In this document: piece by piece, positions 1 to 9,739 of the stretch
Numbering within the stretch: the first letter of the stretch is position 1
How the letters are laid out: each line of letters starts with the position of its first letter
Source of the DNA: Nicotiana tabacum
Lineage: Eukaryota; Streptophyta; Magnoliopsida; Solanales; Solanaceae
DNA length: 64,000 nt
NCBI RefSeq assembly: GCF_000715075.1
Contig: NC_134097.1
Coordinates: 65,443,190 to 65,507,189 of the forward strand
Reading direction: 5' to 3'
The notes under the pieces: generated by a model
What the model saw: the letters and a program-made list of their open reading frames with translations, nothing else
Databases searched by the model: none
Told to the model about the DNA's origin: nothing
Translations under genes and position numbers: made by a program

Positions 1-1
1 T

Positions 2-1895
2 GGTATCCAGCAAGGGTATACAGGTTGATCCGAAGAAGATAAAGGCGGTTTAGAGTTAGCCCAGTCTGTCCTCAGCCACAGAGATTCGTAGCTTTCTTGG
101 GTTAGTGGGCTATTATCGCCGGTTTGTTCAGGGATTTTCATCCATTGCATTGCCCTTGACCAAGTTGACTCAGAAGGGTGCTCCATTCGTATGGTCGGGC
201 GAGTGTGAGGAGAGCTTTCAGAAGCTCAAGACAGCCTTGACCACAGCTCCAGTGTTGGTTTTACCATCAGCTTCAGGTTCATATACTGTGTATTGTGATG
301 CTTCAAGAGTTGGGATTGGTTGTGTGTTGATGCAGGAGGGTATAGTTATTGTTTATGCTTCTCGGCAGTTGAAGCCCCATGAGAAGAACTACCCCGTTCA
401 TGATTTGGAGTTGGCTGCCATAGTTCACGCATTGAAGATTTGGTGGCATTATTTGTATGGCGTATCTTGTGAGGTGTTCACTGATCATCGCAATCTTCAG
501 CATTTGTTCAAGCAAAAGGATCTTAATTTGAGGCAGCGGAGATGGTTGGAGTTGCTTAAGGATTATGATATCACTATATTGTACCATCCGGGAAAGGCCA
601 ATGTGGTGGCCGATGCTTTGAGATGAAAGGCAGTGAGTATGGGGAGTTTGGCATATATTCCAATTGGGGAGAGACCTCTTGCAGTTGATGTTCAGGCCTT
701 GGCCAATCGGTTCGTGAGGTTGGATATTTCAGAGCCTAGTCAGGTGTTGGCTTGTGTGATTTCTTGGTCTTCTTTATATGATCGCATTAGAAAGCACTAG
801 TATGATGATCCGCATTTGCTTATCCTTAGGGACAGAGTCCAGCATGATGATGCCAGAGATGTGACCGTCGATGATGATGATGTGTTGCGGATGCAGGGTC
901 GAATTTGTGTGCCCAATGTGGATGGGCTTAGAGAGCTGATTCTGGAGGAGGCCCATAGCTCGCGGTATTCCATTCATCCGGGTGCCGCGAAGATGTATCA
1001 GGATTTGAGGCAACACTATTGGTGGAGAAGAATGAAGAAAGATATTGTGGGATTTGTAGCTCGGTGTCTCAACTGTCAGTAGGTGAAGTATGAGCATCAG
1101 AGACCGAGTGGCTTATTTTAGCAGATGGTTATTCCCGGGTGGAAGTGGGAGAGAATCGCTATGGACTTTGTGGTTGGACTTCCTCGGACTTTGAAGAAGT
1201 TCGATGCTATTTGGGTGATTGTGGATCGGATGACCAAGTCTGCGCACTTCATTCCTGTGTGTACTACCTATTCTTCAGAGCGGTTGGCAGGGATTTATAT
1301 CCGGGAGATTGTTCGGTTGCATGGCGTTCATGTTTCCATCATCTCAGATAGAGGTACTCATTTTACTTCGCAGTTTTGGAGAGACGTGCAGAGAGAGTTG
1401 GGTACTCAGGTAGAGTTGAGCAAAGCGTTTCATCCTCAGACGGACGGACAGTCCGAGCGTACTATTCAAATATTGGAGGACATGTTGCGTGCTTGTGTTA
1501 TTGACTTTGGAGGTTCATGGGATAAGTTTGTACCACTTGCAGAGTTTGCTTACAACAACAACTACCAGTCGAGTATTCAGATGGCTCCATATGAGGCTTT
1601 GTACGGGAGGCGGTGTAGATCTCCGGTTGGTTGGTTCGAGCCCGGTGAGGCTAGACTATTGGGGACAGATTTGGTTCAGGATGCCTTAGAGAAGGTGAAG
1701 GTGATTCAGGAGAGGCTTCGTACAGCGCAGTCACGTCAGAAGAGTTATGCGGACCGGAAGGTTCGAGATGTGTCCTACATGGTCGGTGAGAAGGTCTTGC
1801 TGAAGGTTTCGCCCATGAAGGGTGTTATGAGATTTGGGAAGAAAGGAAAGTTGAGTACTCAGTTCATTGGGCCTTTTGAGGTGCTTCGGAGGATT
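2..1895 (+). pseudogene. Element A pol pseudogene: RT end, RNase H, integrase
   Basis: One continuous frame carries the last part of RT (connection ending [10 protein letters not shown]), RNase H (YCDAS, DLELAA, FTDH and ADAL supplying the D-E-D-D residues), the integrase zinc finger (H...H before CLNC, about 950-1079), and the catalytic core with D in MDFVVG, D in SDRGTHF and E in SERTIQ. The frame is closed by stops at 51-53, 57-59, 624-626, 798-800, 1080-1082 and 1119-1121. Most fit a C-to-T change of a Gln or Arg codon. The reading frame then leaves family homology at about 1895, where filler and solo LTR D begin. The enzymes would copy and integrate the element, but this copy cannot make a full protein. 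Confidence 0.9.
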
Positions 1896-1971
1896 TTGAC
1901 TAAACAATGTTTTTACACAACAAACCTATTTTCAGATTCAACAACAACAACAACAAACAAGTATATTCAGG
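1896..1971. other. Filler DNA of unknown origin before solo LTR D
   Basis: About 75 bp containing a (CAA)n-like run (1941-1958) sit between the interrupted pol frame and the TG of LTR D. They are not part of pol, and roughly the same length of pol is missing on the other side of the LTR. This looks like deletion with filler at a repaired break. Origin not recognised. Confidence 0.55.
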
Positions 1972-2689
1972 TGTGACGACCCGAAGGGTCATCACCGTAG
2001 TTCTTCCTTGTTCCGCGCTTTCCAGGCCTTGAAAACCTCGCTTTTAGTTGCCTCGATTGGCGTGCACAGTTCGGGCGCGTAGCCGGAAAGTTTTTATGTT
2101 AGAATATGTGAATTATGTGAAACATTTGATGAATTTTGGTATTAATATGCATAATGTTGGCTTCGGTTAACATTTTTGGGTAAACGGACCCGGACCTGTT
2201 ATTTGACGGTCTCGGAGGGTCCGTAGATAAATATGGGACTTGGGCGTGTGCTCGGAATCAAATTCTGAGGTCCCAAGCCCGAGAAATAAATTTTTGAAAG
2301 AAATTGTTTTTCTGAAATTTGATATGAAAATTTGAAATGAAAAGGGGTTAGAAAATATAGGTATCGGGCTCGTATTTTGGTTCTGACGCCCGGTACAAGT
2401 CTTAAATATGTGTTAAGCACTATCTGTAAAGTTTGGCTAAAAACGGACGTCATATGACGTGTTTCGGACTTAAAATGGGGAATTTGAGTTTTTATGAAAG
2501 TTGAAAGAAAATCATGTGTGTGAAGGCTTGATCCTATGTATATGATGTTATTTTGGCGATTTGATCGCACGAGTAAGTCCGTAAGATGTTTTTAAGGTTG
2601 TGTGCATGTTTGGTTTGGAGCCCCGAGGGCTCGAGTGAGTTTTGAATGGGGCCCGGGAGGTCTTGGACTTAAGAAAATGCAGGTTCAGG

Positions 2690-2930
2690 TGTTGCAGACA
2701 CCAGCGCAGCCGCGGTCATTTCTGCGCGGTCCGCGCTAGAGCCGCACGGCCGCGATGCATTTTTGTGCGGTCCGCGTGGCTGAGTCTGAGGGCTAGGGTT
2801 TCAGGTCAACCAGCACGGCCGTGCACCAAAACAGTGCGGTCGGCGCTGGAAGGGTTCAGAGAAGCCCCAATTTTTCTCCCACTCAACGCGGCCACGACAC
2901 ATTTTTGTGCGGTACGCGCCAGGTCCTCAG
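2690..2930. repeat. CpG-rich palindromic tract in LTR D
   Basis: Within an AT-rich LTR this stretch holds several near-palindromes of the type GCGCGGTCCGCGC (about 2722), GTGCGGTCCGCG (about 2764) and the perfect 12-mer GCACGGCCGTGC (2813-2824). A related tract occurs in the LTR of A at about 5745-6075. Function unknown. Confidence 0.6.
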
Positions 2931-3811
2931 AAAGGTATACAAGTTCGGAAATCTTAGTCATTTTTCACTTTTCAAAAACCCAAAATCTAAGAGGCGATTT
3001 TCCAAACAACTTTTCTTCTCCAAAACAATTGGTAAGTGATTTCTAACTTAATTTCTTTATCCCTTAACATCTTTTAACATAATTTCAACTTCAAATCAAA
3101 GATTTTCATGGGGAAAATTGGGTGTTTTGTGTAGAACCTAGGTTTTCTACAAATTGAGAAGTTGGACCTCAATTTGGGGTCCGATTTAAAAACAAATCAT
3201 ATATTTGGATTCATGGGGGAATGGGTAACTGGGTTTTGGTCTGAACCTCGAGTTTCGACCACGTGGGTCCGGGGGTATTTTTGACCTTTTTGGGAAAAAC
3301 CTTGAAAAATCTATTTTCATGCATTGGGGATGATTCATTTAGTAATTATTAATGTGACTAAGTAACTTATGACTAGATTCGAGCGGATTGGTGGTGGAAT
3401 CAAGAGGTAAAGCTATACTAGAAGCGTGAGTTGAGTTTGGAGCATTCGAGGTAAGTGTCTGTTCTAACTTTGGCTTGAGGGATTAGGATTTGGATGTTAT
3501 TTGCTACGTGTTAACTGTGGAGTACGGTGTATAGGCATGGTGACGGTTATCTATGCACCGGAGTCTAGCATGACCGTGAGTCGTAGTTGCTTTTAAATTC
3601 GAAAGATGTGAAACAATTGAGCTAATTACTTGCTAATATAATTATGAAGTGATAGTTGAGAAGCAGATGAGTTAAAGAAGGAAGTGTGGTATTTTTCCCT
3701 TGTCGGGACCTATTGTTGATTTGTTCTCCCTTGCCGGGATGTTTAATCTTGTTGTATATTCCCTTTCCCCGATTGGTTGTGACTGATGATTGGGTGAGGA
3801 AGAACGATTAT

Positions 3812-4057
3812 GCACGAAGGGTCTTTCCGTGCCATGTTTTGATAATTATGCACGAAGGGTCTTTCCGTGCCATGTCTCTAATTATTTATGCACGAAGAGT
3901 CTTTCCGTGCCATGTCTCTAATTATTTGAGAACGAAGGGCCATTCAGTGCCTTGATGTGAAAGTTATGTGAGGAAAAGCATGAAGGGTGATGTCGTGCAC
4001 TATATTTGACAGTTTTGGTGAGAATTGAGAGTAAAAGCACGAAGGTTGGTGCCGTGC
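3812..4057 (+). repeat. Six-fold hairpin minisatellite in LTR D
   Basis: Six units spaced about 30-60 bp apart each start GCACGAAGG or a variant and end CCGTGC or a variant, so the GCACG/CGTGC ends can pair. The first three are almost identical; the last three differ in the middle and carry a few end changes. Confidence 0.7.
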
Positions 4058-4754
4058 AGTTGTTGATTCACTTGCTCTCTTTCATAGATGCTAATTATTC
4101 AGTTTCCATCTCTCTATTCATTGGTCTTATATCTAAATTGTTACACCCCACAGCATGTCCCCTCCCTATTATCTGTTTAAATTCTGTATATCTTTCTGTT
4201 GTTGCACATATATCTGTACAGGTTATTTGAGGTAGGTCTGGTCTAGCCTCGTCATTACCTCGCCGGGGTTAGGCCAGGAACTTACCAGCACATAGGGTCG
4301 GTTGTGCTGATGCTACACTTCTGTGCCCTTTTTGTGCACAGATTCGGGAGTAGCTTACGGACCACAGTAGCAGTAGATTGGGAGCGTGCCTTCAGTCCAA
4401 AGACTCCTAGGTAGTTCGCTGGCGTGCGTGGGCCTTGAGTCTCATCTATTTCATTTGTGTTTGTTTCATTGTATCGAAGCAGACTCCTTATGTATTTTCT
4501 TTCAAACTCTTATTTGTAGTATCTTATAGTAGTCCGTGAGTATTGTGACACTAAATCTTGGGTAGAGGATGATGTTAATTTTTTTTCCGCATTTTTGTGC
4601 ATTTAATATTAAATTAAGGCTTCCACTTGAATTTATTGTTTTTATTATTATCTTGTTGAAAATTAGTTGAAAAGTGTATGTTAAGGTTGGCTTGCCTAGC
4701 TCCGACAGTAGGCGCCATCACGACTCCCGATGGTGGGGAATTCGGGTCGTGACA

Positions 4755-5039
4755 GCTCCGGAAGTATAGTGGGGATCCGTCTCATGTTTTGGACTACAAC
4801 ACGGTTCGGTTGGATGATGATTTGACCTTTGATGTGGAGCCAGTATCTATTTTGGGTCGCCAGGTTCAGAAGTTTAGGTCAAAGTATATAGCTTCAGTGA
4901 AGGTGATCGGCCCGTGGAGGAGGCTACCTGGAAGATCGAGCGGGAGATAAGGAGCAGATATCCTCATCTGTTTGAGGCTTCAGGTATGTTTCTTGACTCG
5001 TTCGAGGATGAATGTTTGTTTAAGTTGCGGAGGATGTGA
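4755..5039 (+). pseudogene. Element A pol C-terminus (chromodomain region)
   Basis: The pol frame resumes after solo LTR D with LRKYSGDPSHVL and DDDLTFDVEPVSILGRQV, then a deletion shifts the frame inside the chromodomain-like part. The other frame continues (EEATWKIEREI..., FEASGMFLDSFEDECLF) to a TGA whose bases lie in the first positions of the LTR at 5035, so the ancestral stop codon overlaps the LTR start. Chromodomain tails in this group are thought to guide integration to heterochromatin. Confidence 0.85.
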
Positions 5040-6093
5040 TGACCCGGCCAGTCGTCTGTTGAGTTACCGCTCCATTTCAGCTTCTTTACGCTTCGTTATC
5101 CGTGTTTTATGTGATCGAGATGATTAGATCGAGTTCGGAGAGGATTTGGAAAGAAATGAGACACTTAGTCTCTTTTAAGAAGGCTTAAGTTGGAAAAGTC
5201 AACCGGATGTTGACTTATGTGTTAGAAGGCTCGGAAGTGAGTTCCGATGGTTCGGTTAGCTTCGGGAGGTGAATTGTGACTTAGGAGCGCGATCGGAATG
5301 GGTTTTGGAGTTGTAGAGAAGATTTAGGCTTGAATTGGCGAAATTGATATTTTGGCGAATTCCGGTTGGTAGGCGAAATTTTGATATAGGGGTCGGAATG
5401 GAATTCCGAGAGTTGCAGTAGCTTTATTGTGTCATTTGGGATGTGTGTGCAAAATTTCAGGTCATTCGAACCTTTTGATCGAAAGCATAATTTAAGAGTT
5501 CTTGGAGTTCTTAGGCCTGAATCCTATGTTAAATTGGTGATTTGATGTTGTTGTGAGCATTCCGAAGTTCTGAGAAAGTTTGAACGATGTCATGAGATGT
5601 GTTGGTACAATTGGTTTGAAGTTCCGAGATTTCCGGGTAGGTTCCGGGATGTTTTAGTGCAAAAATCATAGTTGTAGCAGGTCTACAGGGGTTGCAGGCC
5701 CCAGAACTCACCCATGCGGTCCAAACATAAATGAGTGCACCCGCGGTGAGTGTTGTGCGGCCCACACAAAATGGTGTGCAGCCGCGGTAGGCGTCGTGCG
5801 GACCGCACAAAATGGTGTGCGGCCGCGGTGAAGAACATTCCACTAGTCCTACTTCGGAAGCTCATAACTTTTGATCTACAAGGAATTTTGAGGTGATTCA
5901 AAAACAAAAGTTGTAGCCCTTTGTGTTTAGTTTCCATAAAGGTAAAGATATTGAAATTTAGATATGTGTAGAAACGTTATGGCCAAAATACTATAGCCTG
6001 TCACTGTAGAGGGAGGCATGTGCGGCCGCACTGGCTTGCACGGACCGCGTGACTTTTGGTGCGGCCCGCGGTAGCTGATACCTGAGGGGTACC

Positions 6094-6101
6094 TATAAAT
6101 A
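6094..6101 (+). promoter_or_regulatory. TATA box of LTR A
   Basis: TATAAATA lies 1.06 kb into the LTR, just after the CpG-rich tract, in a typical plant TATA context (CCTATAAATAC). It is the best core promoter candidate in this LTR. Confidence 0.55.
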
Positions 6102-6654
6102 CAAGGTTTTGGGTTTTATTTAATATTTGGACCTAGAGAGCTTGGATTTTGGTAATTTTTCGAAGGTTTTTTAAGAAATTATCGGGATTCGACGCGCGTG
6201 GAGGCCAATTCTAGGGGCAAAGGCATCGCGAGCTAGAGAATTTGCCAGTTCGAGGTGAGTAATGGTTGTAAATAATGTCCTGAGGGTTTGAAACCCTGGA
6301 TTTGCACATCGTCGTGCTATATTGAGGCAAGATACGCGCTTGATGTTGAGCGTGGTCTCTTTCACTACTAGGGATTGTGACTTGGTCCAGCCCGATTGAT
6401 GACTTTACTGAATATTTGACTGAAATTCATTTATTATCATCATGATTTGGGTTGATTACCATATTTGGGCTTCATTCCAACTATTTGAACCCTTCGGGGA
6501 TTTTTATCACTATTTCCTTACTACTGGACTTATTATTTGAACTCAGTCCTGTTGATATTTGCTGTTTTACAAACTCAATCACTTTTACTCAGATTTGAAA
6601 CTTAAATGATATTTCTACATCATGTTTTGGGCTGATAACTACTGTTTTACTAAT

Positions 6655-7054
6655 GCCCAAGGGGCTTATGATGATTTCTGGACTGAGTGAGGCCGAGGGC
6701 CATATGTGAAGATATGCTGAATGATATGAGGCCGAGGGCCTGAGATACTATTTATGTCATGCAGTGGCTTGAGTGATGTGAGAATATGCTGAGTGATGAT
6801 GCCACGAGGTGGCTTGATATAACGCTTGGGCCGTAAAGGGCCCCTCCGGAGTCTGCACACCCACAGTGAGCGCGGGTACCCATGTGATTTGAAACAGTGG
6901 TAACAATGACACTGTATGATGCAATTTGGTCAGGTAACAATGGCTGACCATTATGCTGAGTGATTGTGAGGTAGCCCGAGGGGCTGATACTGTACTGAGA
7001 GTGAGCCCGAGGGGCTGATACTATGCTGAGAGATTGATACTGTGCCCGAGGGGC
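6655..7054 (+). repeat. Series of GAG-triloop mini-hairpins in LTR A
   Basis: Perfect short inverted repeats with a GAG loop follow one another: AGGCC-GAG-GGCCT (6729-6741), GCCAC-GAG-GTGGC (6801-6813), AGCCC-GAG-GGGCT (6973-6985 and 7004-7016), GCCC-GAG-GGGC (7044-7054). A similar one with AAG loop is at 6655-6665. Stem sequence changes while pairing is kept. Confidence 0.7.
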
Positions 7055-7666
7055 GGATTTCTACTTGTTAATTACCTATTAAATTACCTGTTTTACTTGT
7101 TTTAAAAAGGAATATCATTTGATTTCTTCACTGATTTACTGCTTTAAGTGATTTTACTGCTTGATATGGAATTGCTTTGTGCCTTTACGTGTTTTCATAC
7201 TTTCAGCCATTATTTGTAATTATTACTCACTGAGTCGGAGTACTCACATTACTCCCTGCACCGTGTGTGCAGATTCAGGTATAGCAGAGTCCGCACCTGA
7301 GCGCTGATTCCTTTTAGGCTAGGCAGTGATTTGGAGTTACGAGGTAGTTGTTCATGTCCGCAGCCCCTTGTTTCTCTTATCCTCTATCATTTATGTTTTC
7401 TTCAGACTGTTGTATCATATTCCGTACTTTGTTGACCTATAGCAGATTCTGTAGTAGCTCATGACTTGTGACACCCCGGTTTGGGCTGTGTCGGGATGGT
7501 TCCTGCTCCTATTATCGTTAAATTCCGCAATTTATAAGCATTATATTATATGTTATTACTGTTTATGATGATTAACTGTTTAAAATAGGTGTTCCGTTTT
7601 GGTCTGGCTGGCCTTGTCTTCACGAGAGGCGCCATCACGACCGGGTTCGGGGATTGGGTCGTGACA

Positions 7667-7806
7667 TATCTAAATTATGAACTGAGATTACCCCTTTACT
7701 ACTCTTTTTTTTTATCCACTCTGTTCATCTCTTCTTCCCAATCTTTTAAAGATTTTAACACTTTTCCTAACTCTTATTAGATAATATGGTAACTATACAA
7801 GTAACT
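7667..7806. other. Scrambled pararetrovirus pieces at the left-arm edge
   Basis: Positions 7667-7780 repeat, in the same orientation, the leader segment at 8449-8560. The next bases (about 7783-7806) match leader sequence in the opposite orientation (compare about 40684-40710). This short jumble next to the LTR of element A indicates rearrangement at the edge of the integrated virus. Confidence 0.65.
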
Positions 7807-8350
7807 ATACTAGTTGTTTGAATATAATCCTTTTCTTGTTGTATTTGAATATTAATTCTTTCTATTTAGAGAAGAAAATCTTCTGTATTTAAAATATCTG
7901 GTTCAAAGAAACTTAGTTGCGATTCTAATGTTTTTCTATATTCTATGCTATTTTTAATAATCTTACGACTAATATATATAATATGGTGATGATAACTGAT
8001 GTATTTAGCAAAAATAAGTTGTTTCATAAACTGTTTGGTCCGAAAATCTTCTTGCTCGGATGACTGATATAAGAGGGATAGTTAAAGTCGTCTAAAAATT
8101 AAAATCATCTTCTTAGATGGTATAGGTGATATGATTGATGGTATAATAATATTAACAATATCAAATGCAATTGTTTTCTATATATGTCTGAACATATACT
8201 ACTATTGTATTGTAGATATATAAAATGTACGGCCAAATCTACTATCGAATAAAATCCGGTTTCTATGCCTAATATAAATTCTTCCAAACTTTGTGTAAGG
8301 CTCCTAGCAAAGCTTTCTGGATTTGTATAGTTATTACGATTATTGGACAT
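7807..8350 (-). pseudogene. Pararetrovirus ORF1 N-terminal fragment (left arm)
   Basis: A - strand frame opens at the ATG at 8350 (protein start MSNNRNNYTNPESF) and runs to a frameshift near 8105. Coding character resumes in another frame further down (about 8050-7810), with one more stop. About 180 codons are represented, then homology ends at the scrambled junction. No domain recognised. By position, first large ORF after the leader, it is the N-terminal part of the virus ORF1; movement and coat parts are absent. The same start occurs in the right arm at 40790 with its own stop, which supports the call. Confidence 0.6.
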
Positions 8351-8540
8351 TAACCATAAAATTATTTTTTTCGATTAAACTCTTATGCTGTGAAAATCCT
8401 ACTTGGTACTCTCTCTCTCTTATTCTATAGACTTGTATAGTTATCATATTATCTAAATTATGAACTGAGATTACCCCTTTACTACTTTTTTTATCCACTA
8501 TGTTCATCTCTTCTTCCCAATCTTTTAAAGATTTTAACAC
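8340..8540 (-). CDS. Small leader ORF of the pararetrovirus (66 codons)
   Basis: A short charged ORF (Lys/Glu-rich, with IREREYQVGFSQ) lies in the leader and its stop overlaps the ORF1 start by a few bases. Upstream small ORFs are common in caulimovirid leaders, where they take part in ribosome shunting. The right arm has the same region at about 40595-40795 but with stops, so any protein role is unproven. No family recognised. Confidence 0.35.
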   Translation of the reverse strand: MLKSLKDWEEEMNIVDKKSSKGVISVHNLDNMITIQVYRIREREYQVGFSQHKSLIEKNNFMVNVQ

Positions 8541-8920
8541 TTTTCTTAACTCTTATTTCTTTAACCTCACCCCGGCCATGGTTAAACATTTATACCCTTC
8601 TTAATTGTTTTCGGGTTTTACTTAACCAGTTTCTCCTAGGAATTTACAGGTTAATCCATCATAATTGTTAAGAAATTGGGAAGCTAACCATATACTAAGA
8701 GTGATATCTTATAATCGATCATATAAACAGGAAAGATAAAACTATATAGAATAAAAAAATGTTTTCAAAATAAACAGGGGTAATATCTTGCAGAAACATA
8801 ATTCAGATAAAGATGAGAAACTTACATGCTTATAGGAGAGGGATTTCCCTTTCGGGAAACCCAAAAAAGTCTACTGAGCTTTGGAAATTAAAAACGATCA
8901 CACATACGCATAAGGACTTA
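8541..8920 (-). other. Pararetrovirus leader, left arm
   Basis: Non-coding leader between the poly(A) signal and the small ORF, AT-rich. I looked for a tRNA-Met primer site of the TGGTATCAGAGC type and did not find one. Element E interrupts the corresponding place of the right arm. Confidence 0.5.
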
Positions 8921-8926
8921 TTTATT
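8921..8926 (-). terminator. Poly(A) signal of the pararetrovirus, left arm
   Basis: AATAAA on the - strand (seen as TTTATT) in GTAAAATAAATAAGTCC, about 160 nt downstream of the TATA box. A short TATA to poly(A) distance is typical of the terminally redundant caulimovirid pregenomic RNA. Confidence 0.65.
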
Positions 8927-9082
8927 TTACAAGCTTAGAGGAGGAGCTACTAAAGTATTCATAAGGAAATATTTTACAAAGTGTTTTGGAAGGGGGTTGA
9001 TGATGAAAAGGTTGGTTGGATGGGTTTTCTTCAGAGTGTTTTACTTCTTCTTGTATCTTGTTTTTCTTCTGCTTTCTTCTCC

Positions 9083-9090
9083 TTTTTATA
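9083..9090 (-). promoter_or_regulatory. TATA box of the pararetrovirus promoter, left arm
   Basis: TATAAAAA on the - strand in the context GCTATAAAAAGGAG, preceded by about 300 bp of promoter with repeated GATGTGACA-type and GCTAAAAGACA-type stretches (about 9170-9390). By position it would drive the pregenomic RNA. The same box is in the right arm at 25678. Confidence 0.65.
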
Positions 9091-9470
9091 GCTAAATTTT
9101 GGAATTGATTTGAAAAATGGATTCCAAACTCTTCCGAAATCAATCTTTTCCATCCTTGCAGGGTACTTCATTGGGCCCCATCTTCACATGGCTTGGTCGG
9201 AGATTCCTTCCGTATTTGTAACTTTTTCTTCCACTCAAAATTTTAACTTGTCTTTTAGCACAACTAACATTATCTCTTGTCACATCTTCTCTACTTTATG
9301 TCACTTGTTACTTTTGTCTTTTAGCACAGCTAGCATTTCTTCCTGTCACATCTTCTTTACCTTCTTGTTTTTCTCATTGGTACGCTAACATTATTGTTCT
9401 GTATACCAGCCTTGTTACTTTTCCTTTGTCTTTGGTGCTCTTTAATTGTTGTTTAACTGGGACTTTGTTT

Positions 9471-9659
9471 TTATGTGTCTAAATTATGTATAGCTATTGA
9501 ATCAAAACTCATTTCTGACTCATATTCATATGGATCTTGAGCATCTTGATAATTTAGGTTGTCTTCATAGTTATCATCTTCTCCTAAACTTTGGGTCCTA
9601 TCTAGATTTGGACTTGGATTTGTACTTGGACTTGGACTTGGACTTGGATTCTTAACCAT
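9471..9659 (-). CDS. Small Pro/Ser-repeat acidic ORF downstream of viroplasmin (left arm)
   Basis: A 62-codon ORF begins MVKNPSPSPSPS, encoded by a hexanucleotide run, then turns acidic (EDDNYEDN, DPYEYESE) and ends IAIHNLDT. It lies about 80 bp beyond the viroplasmin stop and just before the promoter. The right arm keeps it open with nearly the same length (25115-25297), although the neighbouring viral genes carry stops. No family recognised; it could be a separate small gene or a former C-terminal extension of viroplasmin. Confidence 0.4.
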   Translation of the reverse strand: MVKNPSPSPSPSTNPSPNLDRTQSLGEDDNYEDNLNYQDAQDPYEYESEMSFDSIAIHNLDT

Positions 9660-9739
9660 GTGTTTGTCTTGTTATTTTTTTTCTTGAAAAAAGTTTTCTA
9701 ATGTCTGTTTGATTATATTTTCTATTTTTTCATTTTTTT

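Larger units (their letters stand above)
1972..4754 (+). mobile_element. Solo LTR D inserted in element A
   Basis: A 2.78-kb LTR begins TGTGACGACCCG and ends GGGTCGTGACA, the same terminal style as the LTRs of A, B and C. No internal sequence, primer site or second LTR is present, so it is a solo LTR, normally the product of LTR-LTR recombination. The flanks (TCAGG on the left, GCTCC on the right) do not form a target duplication, which fits the filler and deletion at the left edge. Inside are a CpG-rich palindromic tract and a hairpin tandem repeat, listed separately. Short ORFs within it are not taken as genes. Confidence 0.85.
1..7666 (+). mobile_element. Element A: Ty3/gypsy chromovirus, 3' portion with 3' LTR
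   Basis: This is an LTR retrotransposon whose 5' half lies left of the window. In order it shows the end of reverse transcriptase, RNase H, an integrase with HHCC and DDE motifs, a chromodomain-type tail, a purine tract (about 5027-5034) and a 2.6-kb LTR ending in GTGACA. RT-RH-INT order with a C-terminal chromodomain region places it in the Ty3/gypsy chromoviruses, most like the Tekay/Del branch (clade inferred from the tail). The coding part is dead: at least six in-frame stops, a frameshift in the tail, and solo LTR D inserted at 1972-4754. It lies directly against pararetrovirus sequence at 7667, so it probably inserted into that virus copy. The 5' target duplication cannot be checked. 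Confidence 0.9.
5035..7666 (+). repeat. 3' LTR of element A
   Basis: A 2632-bp LTR starts TGTGATGACCCGG after the purine-rich GCGGAGGA and ends GGGTCGTGACA. It contains a TATA box at 6094, a CpG-rich palindromic tract (5745-6075) and serial mini-hairpins (6655-7054). Its ends are related to those of LTRs B, C and D, while its middle differs. No gene is supported inside. Confidence 0.9.

Noticed and set aside
2642..3046. 134-codon Arg/Cys-rich ORF
   Set aside because: It lies in the CpG-rich tract of solo LTR D and reads through palindromic repeats.
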